NCBI GenBank assembly: GCA_022984795.1
Contig: JALIHJ010000016.1
Coordinates: forward strand, 1 to 64,000
Source of the DNA: Fabrea salina
Taxonomy: Eukaryota > Ciliophora > Heterotrichea > Heterotrichida > Fabreidae
Direction of reading: 5' to 3'
DNA length: 64,000 nucleotides
In this document: positions 9,864 to 18,275 of the stretch, piece after piece
Position numbering within the stretch: the first letter of the stretch is position 1
Layout of the letters: the number at the start of each line of letters is the position of its first letter
The notes under the pieces: model-generated
Databases searched by the model: none
The model's input: only the letters and a program-made list of their open reading frames with translations
What the model was told of the DNA's origin: nothing
Program-made: the position numbers and the translations under genes

Positions 9864-11171
9864 ATGTTAATCATAAAGCTAATATTACTCCACTTGCTGG
9901 GTGCTTTTTCTGTCATACCGGATAGGTTTTCTGAGGAAGAATTTAGAGGGATCATTAAGGATGTATCAAAGGGTTTAAAGAAATGCAAGTTGCACTACTT
10001 TGGACCACAAAAGGGCTACGGAGTTATTGCTACAGAAGCGATTTCACTTGGGGATGAGATAGCAATAGACTCGGTTTTCAATAAGTACGTAAGTTTCGAA
10101 GACTTTGAGTGGCTAGATTACTTCCAAGAAGAGCACCAAGTAGTGAAGGCAGTGGGACATCTGGTGTATGAAAGGGTCTGCAACAAAGAAAAGGCTGAAG
10201 AAAACCTTTGGGCCCATTTGCCTCCAAGCAAAGTGGAAAGCATTTACAACTGGACCCAAGAAGAATTAGGGTACTTAGACAGTCAGTTTAGGATAAAGCA
10301 CAGAATCGAGACTCCAATTGAGTACAACTTGGGAAAAAAGAACTATCTAAAGTCGATGAGAAAAGTACCTGATATTGAAAAAGTGTGTCCAGAGTGTCTT
10401 TTAGAAGAAACCTGGATGTGGGGATACCACACTGTGATTTCCAGGGCATTTCATATTACCAAGTACACTTGGAAGTACTTGCAAAACATCAAGGGTGAGG
10501 AGTACGACAAAAAAGTCTACGGAATATGTTTTCTTCCGCTTTTGGAGTTGTTCAACCACATGCCCAGGCCACTTGGAAGCAAAGCAAACAAGAGCCAAGT
10601 AGGAGTGATTTTCAAGCGCCCCGGAAGTGCTGTAATGAAGGCAGACAGGGACTTTAGAAAAGGACAAGAGGTGGTTTGGAGTTACAATAAGCACGACAAT
10701 ATCAAACTTCTACTCAAGTATGGGTTTATATTAGAGGAAAACATCGACGACAAAGTTATAGTTTTTTACGACACAAATGGAACCTGCCCTAGTAACTTAG
10801 TTAGGTACAGGAAAAAAGGAGCTTGCATTTTCGAGCTGAGTGTCTACCAAGTGGATAATCAATTTATAAAGTTTTTATTCAAAGAGCTTTTTTCAATAAC
10901 TCCTGAAGAATCAGAACCCGAAAGCCTATTTGTGGTGCTGAAGAGATACAGAAACGTTTTGCTGCACAACAACTTAAACAGGTGCCTGAGTGACTACAAA
11001 TTGATAAGTAAGAAACTTGAAGGAGGTAACTATGAAAACTATAGAACTGAGTTGGCGGACAGGTTTTGCAAAGCCAGTCACTGGAGTTTCTTTTTGCACC
11101 TGAAGTTGCTGGAGAGGAAGGTTCTCAAACTTTACTTTAAGTATTTAAGCTTAGCAACGCAACTTAGTTAA
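9864..11171 (+). CDS. SET-domain methyltransferase with N-terminal signal-like segment
   Basis: A 435-residue protein if started at the ATG at 9864; the frame is open further upstream but without an ATG, inside the neighbouring gene. The first 18 residues, [15 protein letters not shown], look like a signal peptide or anchor. SET hallmarks of the SETD3/RuBisCO-methyltransferase type follow: [16 protein letters not shown] near residue 50, PLLELFNH near 224-231, and [16 protein letters not shown] before LLLKYGF near 265-288. CPEC near the middle may bind zinc. Family members use S-adenosylmethionine to methylate lysine or histidine in non-histone proteins. A secretory leader on this fold is unusual and suggests an ER or extracellular substrate. 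Its 3' end overlaps the SSNA1 gene on the opposite strand by 8 bp. Confidence 0.85.
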   Translation: MLIIKLILLHLLGAFSVIPDRFSEEEFRGIIKDVSKGLKKCKLHYFGPQKGYGVIATEAISLGDEIAIDSVFNKYVSFEDFEWLDYFQEEHQVVKAVGHLVYERVCNKEKAEENLWAHLPPSKVESIYNWTQEELGYLDSQFRIKHRIETPIEYNLGKKNYLKSMRKVPDIEKVCPECLLEETWMWGYHTVISRAFHITKYTWKYLQNIKGEEYDKKVYGICFLPLLELFNHMPRPLGSKANKSQVGVIFKRPGSAVMKADRDFRKGQEVVWSYNKHDNIKLLLKYGFILEENIDDKVIVFYDTNGTCPSNLVRYRKKGACIFELSVYQVDNQFIKFLFKELFSITPEESEPESLFVVLKRYRNVLLHNNLNRCLSDYKLISKKLEGGNYENYRTELADRFCKASHWSFFLHLKLLERKVLKLYFKYLSLATQLS

Positions 11172-11524
11172 AGTATTTTTTGTTGAGGTTGATACATTCT
11201 CTTTTAAGTACGTGCAGCAGTGTTTGGGAGCTTTCAAGGATCTTCACGTAAGCTCCTTCAGTTTCTTGGATGGTTCTTTCGTACTCATTTCTTAGTTTTT
11301 GCTTTTTGATTAAACTTTCTAATTTGAAATTACCGTTCACATGGGACAACTCCTCAGAAATTTCAGCAATCTCTTTTTCTAGCAGGGACTTTTCCTTCAT
11401 GACTTGGTGTATGGTGTTCTCTAGCTCGTTTCTTTTTTCCCTTAACTCTTCTATTTGCGACACGAGTTGGTTATTGTAGTTCTGGAGTGAAGCTCCCTTG
11501 TTTACGCGTTACCTGTGATGCCAT
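11164..11524 (-). CDS. SSNA1: SSNA1/NA14-like coiled-coil microtubule protein, one 16-nt intron
   Basis: Spliced gene: exon 1 at 11524-11513 (M-A-S-Q), a 16-nt intron at 11512-11497, exon 2 at 11496-11164, giving 114 residues. The spliced start [16 protein letters not shown] matches the conserved SSNA1 start, and the remainder has the family's continuous coiled coil ending in the [13 protein letters not shown]-type motif. SSNA1 forms cable-like fibrils at basal bodies and microtubule branch points, so a role in the ciliary cortex is expected. Without splicing the frame breaks, which confirms the intron. A second, intronless SSNA1 gene lies at 51447-51779. The 3' end overlaps that of the SET gene. 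Confidence 0.93.
11497..11512 (-). other. 16-nt spliceosomal intron in SSNA1
   Basis: The sense strand reads GTAACGCGTAAACAAG: GT start, AG end, TAAAC before the acceptor as a possible branch site. It is phase 0, directly after codon 4. Its removal restores MASQ|GASLQ, the conserved protein start. Confidence 0.93.
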
Positions 11525-11537
11525 ATATATTAATTAG

Positions 11538-12338
11538 TTACTCCCAGTCCTGGATTTTGCATTCTTTCCAAAAACACCCTGTTTGGTAGTTCTGGAGCCT
11601 TGCTAAAAACAAAGGAGTTTCAGCTCCTTCAAAAGGTGACAAAGCAGCGTGGCTTCCTGTCATGTCGGTTCTGACCCAACCAGGACTTACAGCGTTAACC
11701 ATCATGCTGACTTCCTTGCTGAGTATTCTTGTGTAGCAGTTAAGAAGTATTTTAGACACTGAGTAAGTGTTGTTGTGCCACCCTTTTTCAGAGTGGTTTC
11801 CGAGTTTGACTCCTTCAAGAAAGTCTTCTGCAAGGGCGAAAAGTTCTTCTCTGGTTAAAACATTCAGCACTTTGGTTCTGAGAAACTCATTAGTAATGTG
11901 TGACGCGTGCCCCAACCTGGAGCTGATGTTTATAATGTGTCCTGTGTCCTTTATGTAAGGAACCAAAGAGTCAGTCAATTTAACAGTAGAATAGAAGTTA
12001 GTGCTAAGGGTTGTGTAGGCAACATCGTAACTAAAAGCGTCTCCTCTAGTGGCTATGCCTGCGTTGTTCACCAGCACGTCTATTTGCGAAAACTCACTGC
12101 TTAGGAAGTCTGCGAAGTTCTGGATGCTGCTAGAGTCAGTGATGTCGAGTTGGTGAAAAACTAGTCTGGTTTCTTGTCCAGTTTTGAGTATTTCATCTCT
12201 AGTTTGGGTTCCCTTAAGGGAGTCTCTGGCAGTCATAACTACTTTGGTGAACTCAGGGGCTTCGTTCAGGAGTCTTTCGACAATAGCTCTGCCTATTCCT
12301 TTGTTGGCTCCAGTGACTACTGCAATCTTATTTGCCAT
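11538..12338 (-). CDS. Short-chain dehydrogenase, carbonyl reductase (CBR1-like)
   Basis: A 266-residue Rossmann-fold oxidoreductase. The nucleotide-binding motif TGANKGIGRA is at residues 9-18, LVNNAGIA near 90, and the catalytic Tyr-Lys pair is in YSVSK near 193-197, with the family's long insert between the catalytic Ser and Tyr. VSPGWVRTDM follows as in carbonyl reductase 1. It is expected to reduce ketones, aldehydes or quinones with NADPH in the cytosol. The length is typical of the family. Its start codon lies 19 bp from that of U2AF65 on the other strand. Confidence 0.92.
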   Translation of the reverse strand: MANKIAVVTGANKGIGRAIVERLLNEAPEFTKVVMTARDSLKGTQTRDEILKTGQETRLVFHQLDITDSSSIQNFADFLSSEFSQIDVLVNNAGIATRGDAFSYDVAYTTLSTNFYSTVKLTDSLVPYIKDTGHIINISSRLGHASHITNEFLRTKVLNVLTREELFALAEDFLEGVKLGNHSEKGWHNNTYSVSKILLNCYTRILSKEVSMMVNAVSPGWVRTDMTGSHAALSPFEGAETPLFLARLQNYQTGCFWKECKIQDWE

Positions 12339-12357
12339 TTAAGAAAAGGGCTTATAA

Positions 12358-13617
12358 ATGGATTACTCAAGATCCAGAGAAAAACCCCGATCTAGGGATA
12401 GGCATTCCAGACACAGGTCCCGTGACAGAAGGTCTCCCCACAGACACAGACGAAGGAAAACTCAGAAGCGGTCGTCTTCAAGTACCCGGTCTCCATCTCC
12501 CCGGTATAAGTTCGACAGTCCTCCAAAAACCTTTGTGGAATATAACAGACGAGTTTGGGGCGAAAACTCAAACTCTTTGACTCCACAAGAGTACATCAAC
12601 AAGATCCAGCAAGTGGGTTCAACTATTCCTTCTGTGCAAGCACACAAAATCGACCGAGAGCTTTATATTGGCAACCTTCCTGCCGGTATTACTTCTAATC
12701 AGTTACTTGAGTTCTTGAACAAAGCAATGAAGAGTAGAGGCCTCCAGATTGGGGAAGGCGAACCTGTTCTTTCAGTGTGGATTAGTAATGATGGGCATTA
12801 CGCCTTTGTAGAGTTCAGAAGCATTGAAGAGACCCAAGCTGGGTACCAACTCAACAACATCACTCTCATGAACCAAGCCCTTAGGGTAGGAAAGCCTAAG
12901 TCGTATGCTGGCAACCAGCCCCCAACAGTGTCGGGTCTGCACGCGTTGAGTGCTTCTGCAGTGGGGCTTGACAAGATCAGCGAGGAAATGGCGTCTCAAA
13001 TACTAGGGGGTCAAGGGCGTCTTATGATCAGTGGGATTCCTCACGGGTACTTGAAAGAAGAGATGAAAAGTGTTCTTGAGCAGTTTGGAAGTTTGAAGTG
13101 CTTTGACATGCCTAGTGACGTGCTGACAGGGCTTACTCAAGGGTACGCAATATTTGATTACGAAGAAGACGAAGGCATGGCTAGTATTTTGCACCAAGGA
13201 ACTCTTACAGTATCGGGATGTGAAGCCCAGATTTCGATGGTGGGCAAGGAGTCGCTAGCTAAAGCCTTGTTGCCTCCTAAACCTGATGTGTGCAACTATG
13301 CTAAGTTCAACTCGCGAGTGCTAGCCCTGAAAAACATGGTTAAGATTACAGACTTGGAAAATGAAGAGGACCTTCAGGACCTTCACGAGGATGTGTTGGA
13401 GGAGTGCAAGAAGTACGGAAAAGTTATCTCGATCGTGATTCCTCGTCCTGGCGAGTACACTTCTGGAATTGGCAAGATTTTTGTTGAGTTCGCAACTCTG
13501 GAAGATGCTATAAAAGCAAAGGCTGCAATCAGTGGAATGAAGTTTAACGAGAAAAGAGTTGAAGTGAACTATCACCCCGAAGAGTTGTTTTTCCAGGGCA
13601 ACTTCACTGGGGACTAA
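12358..13617 (+). CDS. U2AF2: Splicing factor U2AF large subunit
   Basis: A 419-residue protein with an Arg/Ser-rich N-terminus (residues 1-45, alternating RS/RH), a linker with the U2AF35/UHM-binding type region, two RNA-recognition motifs (RRM1 from about 100 with RELYIGNLPAGIT; RRM2 from about 220 with RLMISGIPHGYL), and a C-terminal U2AF-homology motif (from about 320, CNYAKFNSRVLALKNMV). Domain order and length match U2AF65/U2AF2. The protein normally binds the polypyrimidine tract and recruits U2 snRNP through SF1. Here the genome has 15-16 nt introns that cannot hold a separate tract, so its binding mode must differ. The start ATG is preceded by TTATAA. Confidence 0.95.
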   Translation: MDYSRSREKPRSRDRHSRHRSRDRRSPHRHRRRKTQKRSSSSTRSPSPRYKFDSPPKTFVEYNRRVWGENSNSLTPQEYINKIQQVGSTIPSVQAHKIDRELYIGNLPAGITSNQLLEFLNKAMKSRGLQIGEGEPVLSVWISNDGHYAFVEFRSIEETQAGYQLNNITLMNQALRVGKPKSYAGNQPPTVSGLHALSASAVGLDKISEEMASQILGGQGRLMISGIPHGYLKEEMKSVLEQFGSLKCFDMPSDVLTGLTQGYAIFDYEEDEGMASILHQGTLTVSGCEAQISMVGKESLAKALLPPKPDVCNYAKFNSRVLALKNMVKITDLENEEDLQDLHEDVLEECKKYGKVISIVIPRPGEYTSGIGKIFVEFATLEDAIKAKAAISGMKFNEKRVEVNYHPEELFFQGNFTGD

Positions 13618-13634
13618 TGAAACTTTAAGTAATT

Positions 13635-14708
13635 TTATAGTGAATTAAGTTCAAATGAAGAAAAGTGAGAAGCTTTAACGTGGGCCATGGGGTACTTGCG
13701 GATCACTGCTTTAGGGACTAAGTAGGAGAGGCTAATTCCTGTAGCAAAATTAAGCACCCCTAAAGGCAGGTAAATGTAGCTGTTAGCGAAAATATAGTTA
13801 AACAGTTGGTAAGTCCCAAAAACCACCAGTAAAAGTCCTAAGATCAAACTCAGAGAAAAAAGGTAAAGTTTGGCAGATGGTTTAGGAATCATTTGAGTCC
13901 CAAGTAAGTGGTAACCCAGTATGAATCCAGAGAGCATAAATAGCAAAGTAGTTTCTAGGTAGTTCTTAGTGAAAGTTATGTTTTTAGAAATCCGACCTCC
14001 GCAGTGTGTTTCGTAGTTCTGGTTCCATACTTGCTGCCAGTTGGGCTGATTAAATTCATAAATCATAAGAGCTACAAACAGCATAGCCACTATTACTCCC
14101 TGGAAAGTAAGCATCTTCCTTAAATCGTTGGACATCTCAAACACTGCTTTTCTAACCACTTGGGTGTTTAAGAAAGCACCTAAAGTCAGTCCGTAAAAAG
14201 ACCCAAGCACCACTTGGTCTAGACTGTGCACTCCAAGGTAAACTCTGTTGAGAATAGTGACTCCTAGCGCACTTACCATTGCGTACTTTGTCCACTTTTG
14301 GTCACACTCACTCCAGACTGAAGAAATACACCCTGAAGCAGAAAGGCAGTGCCCAGAAGGAGTTCCAAAGCCCTTGTTGCACCCTATTCCTTGAATGAAA
14401 GTAAACACCCAAAAAGGCCTTGGTTCTGTGAAGCAAAGCTTGAGAGTGCTGGCAAGAGAAGCTCCAAAACAAGTTCCCATGAGTCCCAGCATTCCTATGT
14501 ACCTGTTTCTGAAAATGTAAACGTAAGCAGACACTACAAAGTAGACTGCTTCAGTGGCAAAGGCTAGGAACAGCATTAAGAATGACAAAGGAACTACCTG
14601 GAGGCCCTGGGTCAGTTTGGCTGAAAAGAACTCAAGGTGTGAGTAAAACACAAGGTGAAGAACTGTAAGTGCTAAAGATATGACTTCTAAACTCAACAAA
14701 GTTCTCAT
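13635..14708 (-). CDS. PAP2-family membrane phosphatase
   Basis: A 357-residue multipass membrane protein with the three phosphatidic-acid-phosphatase motifs: KLCFTEPRP (KX6RP) near residue 93, PSGH near 117-120, and RVYLGVHSLD (RX5HX3D) near 154-163. About seven to nine hydrophobic segments surround them. The family removes phosphate from lipid phosphates, polyprenyl phosphates or glucose-6-phosphate. The spacing and the extended C-terminal membrane region fit the sphingosine-1-phosphate phosphatase/glucose-6-phosphatase branch, probably in the ER, but the substrate cannot be settled by eye. Confidence 0.85.
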   Translation of the reverse strand: MRTLLSLEVISLALTVLHLVFYSHLEFFSAKLTQGLQVVPLSFLMLFLAFATEAVYFVVSAYVYIFRNRYIGMLGLMGTCFGASLASTLKLCFTEPRPFWVFTFIQGIGCNKGFGTPSGHCLSASGCISSVWSECDQKWTKYAMVSALGVTILNRVYLGVHSLDQVVLGSFYGLTLGAFLNTQVVRKAVFEMSNDLRKMLTFQGVIVAMLFVALMIYEFNQPNWQQVWNQNYETHCGGRISKNITFTKNYLETTLLFMLSGFILGYHLLGTQMIPKPSAKLYLFSLSLILGLLLVVFGTYQLFNYIFANSYIYLPLGVLNFATGISLSYLVPKAVIRKYPMAHVKASHFSSFELNSL

Positions 14709-14717
14709 TATTAGTTA

Positions 14718-16856
14718 CTAAATGAAACGTCTGAGAGCGCTGAGAATCAAACTAGGCTGGGCAGGTTTAGTTAGGTGTAAAACCATGCCGCTTTTATAGC
14801 ATTCGTCAATGTCGCTTTCGTTGTTATAAGCAGTGTAGCCAATTACATTTTGCTTTGTATTTAACTTGCCTTCTTGGTAGAGTTTGTGGAGTTCTTTAGT
14901 AGCATCCCAACCATCCATGACAGGCATGTTGCAGTCCATCACAATCACTTTGAAGCCTAGCCCCTGGGAGTCCATTCTTTGGACTAACTCAATAGCTTCT
15001 TTTCCGTTTGAAGCCTGCATCCAAGTAATGCCTTCTCTCTTGATAATTGCAATTAGGATTTCGCGGTTGAAGTCGTTGTCATCAACTACTAGTACATCTA
15101 AAATTTGTTTTTTAGGTGCGAAACACTGTATGGACTGCTTGACTCTGATGATTTCAGTAGTTTCTTCTGGGACTTCTAGCTCGTCTTCCAAAGCGTACTC
15201 AGGAGTTTCTTGGAGTATTGGAACACTGAAGCTAAACTCAGAGCCTTTTTCTAAGCAAGAGTCTACTAAGATTTGGTCTCCTCCTAGTTCTTTTACGAGT
15301 AAACTCGATATATTCAAGCCTAGTCCACAGCCGCCGTAGTTGATTTCTGGGGTGTGCACTTGACTGAACAACTTGAAAAGTTGTCGGATTCTGTCCCTTG
15401 GGATTCCAATGCCAGTGTCCTTCACTGAAATACCCAAAAGGAACTTGCTGTTAAAGGTTGCGCAAACTTCAATGTATCCCTGCTTGGTGAACTTAAGTGC
15501 GTTGGATACGAGGTTAAGTATTATTTGAGTAAGTCTTTTGTGGTCAGTGTAGACTTTAGTGGGCAAAGTAGGGTCTATTCTTAGAATTAAGGCTATTCCC
15601 TTTTTCTTTGCTTGGATTTCAAAGATTTTAATGCACTCTTTGAGTACTTTCCTGACCTTGAAAGGCTCTTTGTAAATAGAAAAGGCCCCTGCTAGGATCC
15701 TTGAGTAGTCAAGTAAGTCATTTACTAAGGAAAGTAAGGACTTAGAAGATATTTCAATGACTTTTAAGTTCTCTTTGCTTTTGTCAGAAAGAAAGTCTCC
15801 TTCTTGGGCAAAGATTTCGTCTACATAAGAAAGTATGGCATTTGAAGGAGTTCTGAGTTCGTGTGAAACTGACCTGAGCATGGCAGTTTTGCACCTGTCT
15901 TCAGCTTCCATTTGTTCTAGCTTTATCAGAAGGGTTGTATCCCTCAGCGTCAAGAGCAAAGCACTTTGCTCTTCCCAAAGGATTCTTTTGGCCCTAAGTT
16001 CGAGGAACAGTTCTTGGTAAGCAACTACTCCCAAAATCATTTCACTGTCTAGTTGAAAGGTGAGTGCCTCCTCGATGTCCCTTATGGGCAGTGTGCTTCT
16101 GTTTTCAAAGTGTATTTGTCTTTGAGGAATGTATTCAAGTGACTCAAGCATACCAATTACTTGGTTGGCCCTGCACTGGAGTTTTTCTTCAACAAAGCTG
16201 TTGGCCAGAAGAACTTCTTTGTTTTGGGAAACTACAATGAGTCCGTCTGGAAAGAAACTAACTAGTGAGTCCAAACAGTGCTTGGTTCTTTCAAGTTGCT
16301 TTCTGTAGAGGTAAGTTTGGTAACTTTTGTTTCTAAGGTTAAAAACATGGCAGCACGAGCAAATCACGAAGGTCAGACTTGCCATCATCGAAACTGACTG
16401 TTTTTCTATGTTGACTTCGTAAAAAAAGTAGTTCTGGACGTCCCAAATTACAACGTGCTTCACCACACTCAGTATAACTGCAGTGCGGCTTTCTAGTACG
16501 GAGCACTGCAGAATAGCCACATAAAATGTTGCTATCATGCCAAGAATTGGCTGGTGGCTTTCAAGAATTTGCTTGGAATTTGCCCACAAAGCTAAGTTGT
16601 AAATTTCAGTCAGAAGGCATATGAGAATTACAACTAAGGCATTGTTTCCGACCTTGATTTTGCTTAGAAAGTAAAAAACAATTGGACTCACTAAAAAGGA
16701 TGCAATTTGCCAGTTCTTTTGGAAGACACTGAAGCCTAAAGCAATAAGGACGATTCTGCATAAATACGCAACAATGATTGGCACAAATGCTATTTTCCTT
16801 ACGATGTCAATGTTGTTTGCTAGTTCTTCAGCCCACCATGAATCCTTGTCTGGCAT
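14718..16856 (-). CDS. Hybrid sensor histidine kinase with receiver domain
   Basis: A 712-residue two-component protein. About six hydrophobic segments occupy residues 18-175, followed by a PAS-like region (FFPDGLIVVSQNKEVLLAN near 200). The H-box SVSHELRTP lies near residue 328, then the N-box (NLVSNALKF), G1 (DTGIGI) and G2 (GCGLGLNI) ATPase motifs. The C-terminal receiver has the acidic pair VVDDND and phosphoacceptor Asp in VMDCNMPVMDGW near 640, and the conserved Lys in LTKPA. All catalytic residues appear intact. It should autophosphorylate and pass phosphate to its own receiver and then to a phosphotransfer protein not seen here. Such hybrids occur in ciliates but not animals. Confidence 0.95.
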   Translation of the reverse strand: MPDKDSWWAEELANNIDIVRKIAFVPIIVAYLCRIVLIALGFSVFQKNWQIASFLVSPIVFYFLSKIKVGNNALVVILICLLTEIYNLALWANSKQILESHQPILGMIATFYVAILQCSVLESRTAVILSVVKHVVIWDVQNYFFYEVNIEKQSVSMMASLTFVICSCCHVFNLRNKSYQTYLYRKQLERTKHCLDSLVSFFPDGLIVVSQNKEVLLANSFVEEKLQCRANQVIGMLESLEYIPQRQIHFENRSTLPIRDIEEALTFQLDSEMILGVVAYQELFLELRAKRILWEEQSALLLTLRDTTLLIKLEQMEAEDRCKTAMLRSVSHELRTPSNAILSYVDEIFAQEGDFLSDKSKENLKVIEISSKSLLSLVNDLLDYSRILAGAFSIYKEPFKVRKVLKECIKIFEIQAKKKGIALILRIDPTLPTKVYTDHKRLTQIILNLVSNALKFTKQGYIEVCATFNSKFLLGISVKDTGIGIPRDRIRQLFKLFSQVHTPEINYGGCGLGLNISSLLVKELGGDQILVDSCLEKGSEFSFSVPILQETPEYALEDELEVPEETTEIIRVKQSIQCFAPKKQILDVLVVDDNDFNREILIAIIKREGITWMQASNGKEAIELVQRMDSQGLGFKVIVMDCNMPVMDGWDATKELHKLYQEGKLNTKQNVIGYTAYNNESDIDECYKSGMVLHLTKPAQPSLILSALRRFI

Positions 16857-16911
16857 TTTTATTAAGTAGCTTTTAGTTGTTTACTGAGTAACTTATAGTA
16901 GAAAAAAAGAA

Positions 16912-17808
16912 ATGGTAAAGTCTACATAGTTCAAATCCAAAGCAGAAGTTACCTTGGAACTTGAAGGAGTTGAGTCCCGCAAAACAACAACTCTGAAGGA
17001 TTCAAGCGGCAAGTCTCACGAACTGTACATCTTTTCTGGAGACGAAGACATCAAGGGCAAAATCCAGATTAACATGAAGCCAGGAAAAAAACTGGAACAC
17101 CAAGGAATCAAAGTAGAGCTCATAGGCAGGATAGAAATGCTTTACGAACGCAGTCAAACCTGCGACTTCGTGTCTCTGAGCCGGGGCTTGGAACCCCCCG
17201 GAACGATCACTGAGACCACTAGTATTCCTTTTGCTTTCAACAAAGTTGACAAACCTTACGAAACTTACCTAGGAAAGTTCTGCAAGTTGAGGTACATAGT
17301 AAAAGCAACTATCACGCGGAGCATGTCTTCCAACGTCATACGGGAGAAGGAATTCTGCGTGTACAACCCCACCAACGAGCCTGAAGACGATACCAGCATC
17401 AAGATGGAGGTAGGGATCGAGGAGTGCCTTCACATAGAGTTTGAGTACAACCGCCACAAGTACCATTTGAAGGAAAGCATTGTGGGCAAGGTTTACTTTT
17501 TGTTAGTCAGAATCCGGATCAAGTACATGGAAGTTGCAATCATCCGCAAAGAAACCATCGGGGCAGGGTCAAATGCAATCTCAGAAAACGAAACAGTGGG
17601 CAAGTTCGAAGTGATGGACGGGGCCCCTGTTCGAGGAGAAAACATCCCCATAAGGGTGTTTTTGAACAGCTTTGACCTGACGCCTACTTACTACAACGTC
17701 AACAACAACTTTTCAGTGAGGTACTTTTTGAACCTGGTGTTGGTGGACGAAGAAGACCGCAGGTACTTCAAGCAACAGGAAATTACCCTTTGGAGGAACG
17801 GAATCTAA
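16912..17808 (+). CDS. VPS26: Retromer subunit VPS26, 15-nt intron directly after the ATG
   Basis: Spliced gene: exon 1 is the start codon alone (16912-16914), a 15-nt intron covers 16915-16929, exon 2 is 16930-17808, giving 293 residues. The spliced start is MFKSKAEVTLELEG. The arrestin-like fold is clear: LYIFSGDEDIKGKI, KLEHQGIKVELIG (the hallmark GI-x-VEL region), FVSLSRGLEPPG, and VGKVYFLLVRIRIKYME, with RGENIPIRVFL near the end. VPS26 is the arrestin-like part of the retromer cargo-recognition trimer on endosomes. No VPS35 or VPS29 is nearby. The intron interrupts the frame, so the downstream frame alone has no ATG. Confidence 0.95.
16915..16929 (+). other. 15-nt spliceosomal intron in VPS26
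   Basis: GTAAAGTCTACATAG immediately follows the ATG. It contains an in-frame TAG at its end and ends TACATAG, matching the intron at 36963-36977 in pattern (GTAAA, then TACNTAG). Removal gives a continuous VPS26 N-terminus. Confidence 0.93.
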
Positions 17809-17830
17809 TTAATACTTCAAGTGAATAAAA

Positions 17831-18100
17831 ATGCTAAGTGCAGGGTTTAAGTTTATATGTTGTTCGCCAGAAGACGAAGAAGCTGACCCTGAGGTTGAGT
17901 GGACTGAAAACATCCTTAGTTTGGAACTCATTCAGTACCGAGAACGAAGAATCAGACAGAAGGTTTCAACTACTTTTTCGGCGCTAAACTCGGAGCCCAG
18001 AAAGCCAAAAACCCAAAACACAGAAGAGTCCAAGTCCCTAGTTCATTCCCTTTTGGTTCTGAGCAGAGGGCTAGGCGAACCTATTCAGAAGTATTTGTAA
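17831..18100 (+). CDS. Hypothetical 89-residue protein
   Basis: I do not recognise this gene. It starts MLSAGFKFICCSPEDEE, with an adjacent Cys pair that could be lipid-modified, then an acidic stretch, a short helix (ILSLELIQYRERRIRQKV) and a polar tail. No membrane segment. It sits 22 bp after VPS26 and 2 bp before a small membrane protein gene on the same strand. Codon use and tight spacing match its neighbours, which supports it being real. Confidence 0.55.
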   Translation: MLSAGFKFICCSPEDEEADPEVEWTENILSLELIQYRERRIRQKVSTTFSALNSEPRKPKTQNTEESKSLVHSLLVLSRGLGEPIQKYL

Positions 18101-18102
18101 TA

Positions 18103-18255
18103 ATGAAAAAAATCGCAGGCGTTAACGAAATTGTGTTCATAGAATGGGTGATTTTGAACGGAATACTGGTGTTAGTTAGCTTGTTTTTGGTTGGCAAGTG
18201 GTACCGGGAAAGAAAAAGGCTGCAGCACTCTGAGTCCCTTTTAAGTAATTCTTAA
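18103..18255 (+). CDS. 50-residue single-pass membrane microprotein
   Basis: A short frame from the ATG at 18103 to TAA at 18255. It codes for a polar N-terminus, one hydrophobic helix (FIEWVILNGILVLVSLFLVG, about residues 12-31) and a basic tail WYRERKRLQ. This is the layout of small single-pass proteins of the ER, mitochondria or plasma membrane. It fills the gap between the hypothetical gene and the PP2C gene, in the same orientation. No family recognised. Confidence 0.5.
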   Translation: MKKIAGVNEIVFIEWVILNGILVLVSLFLVGKWYRERKRLQHSESLLSNS

Positions 18256-18275
18256 GTAACCTTTTTGTAACCGCT

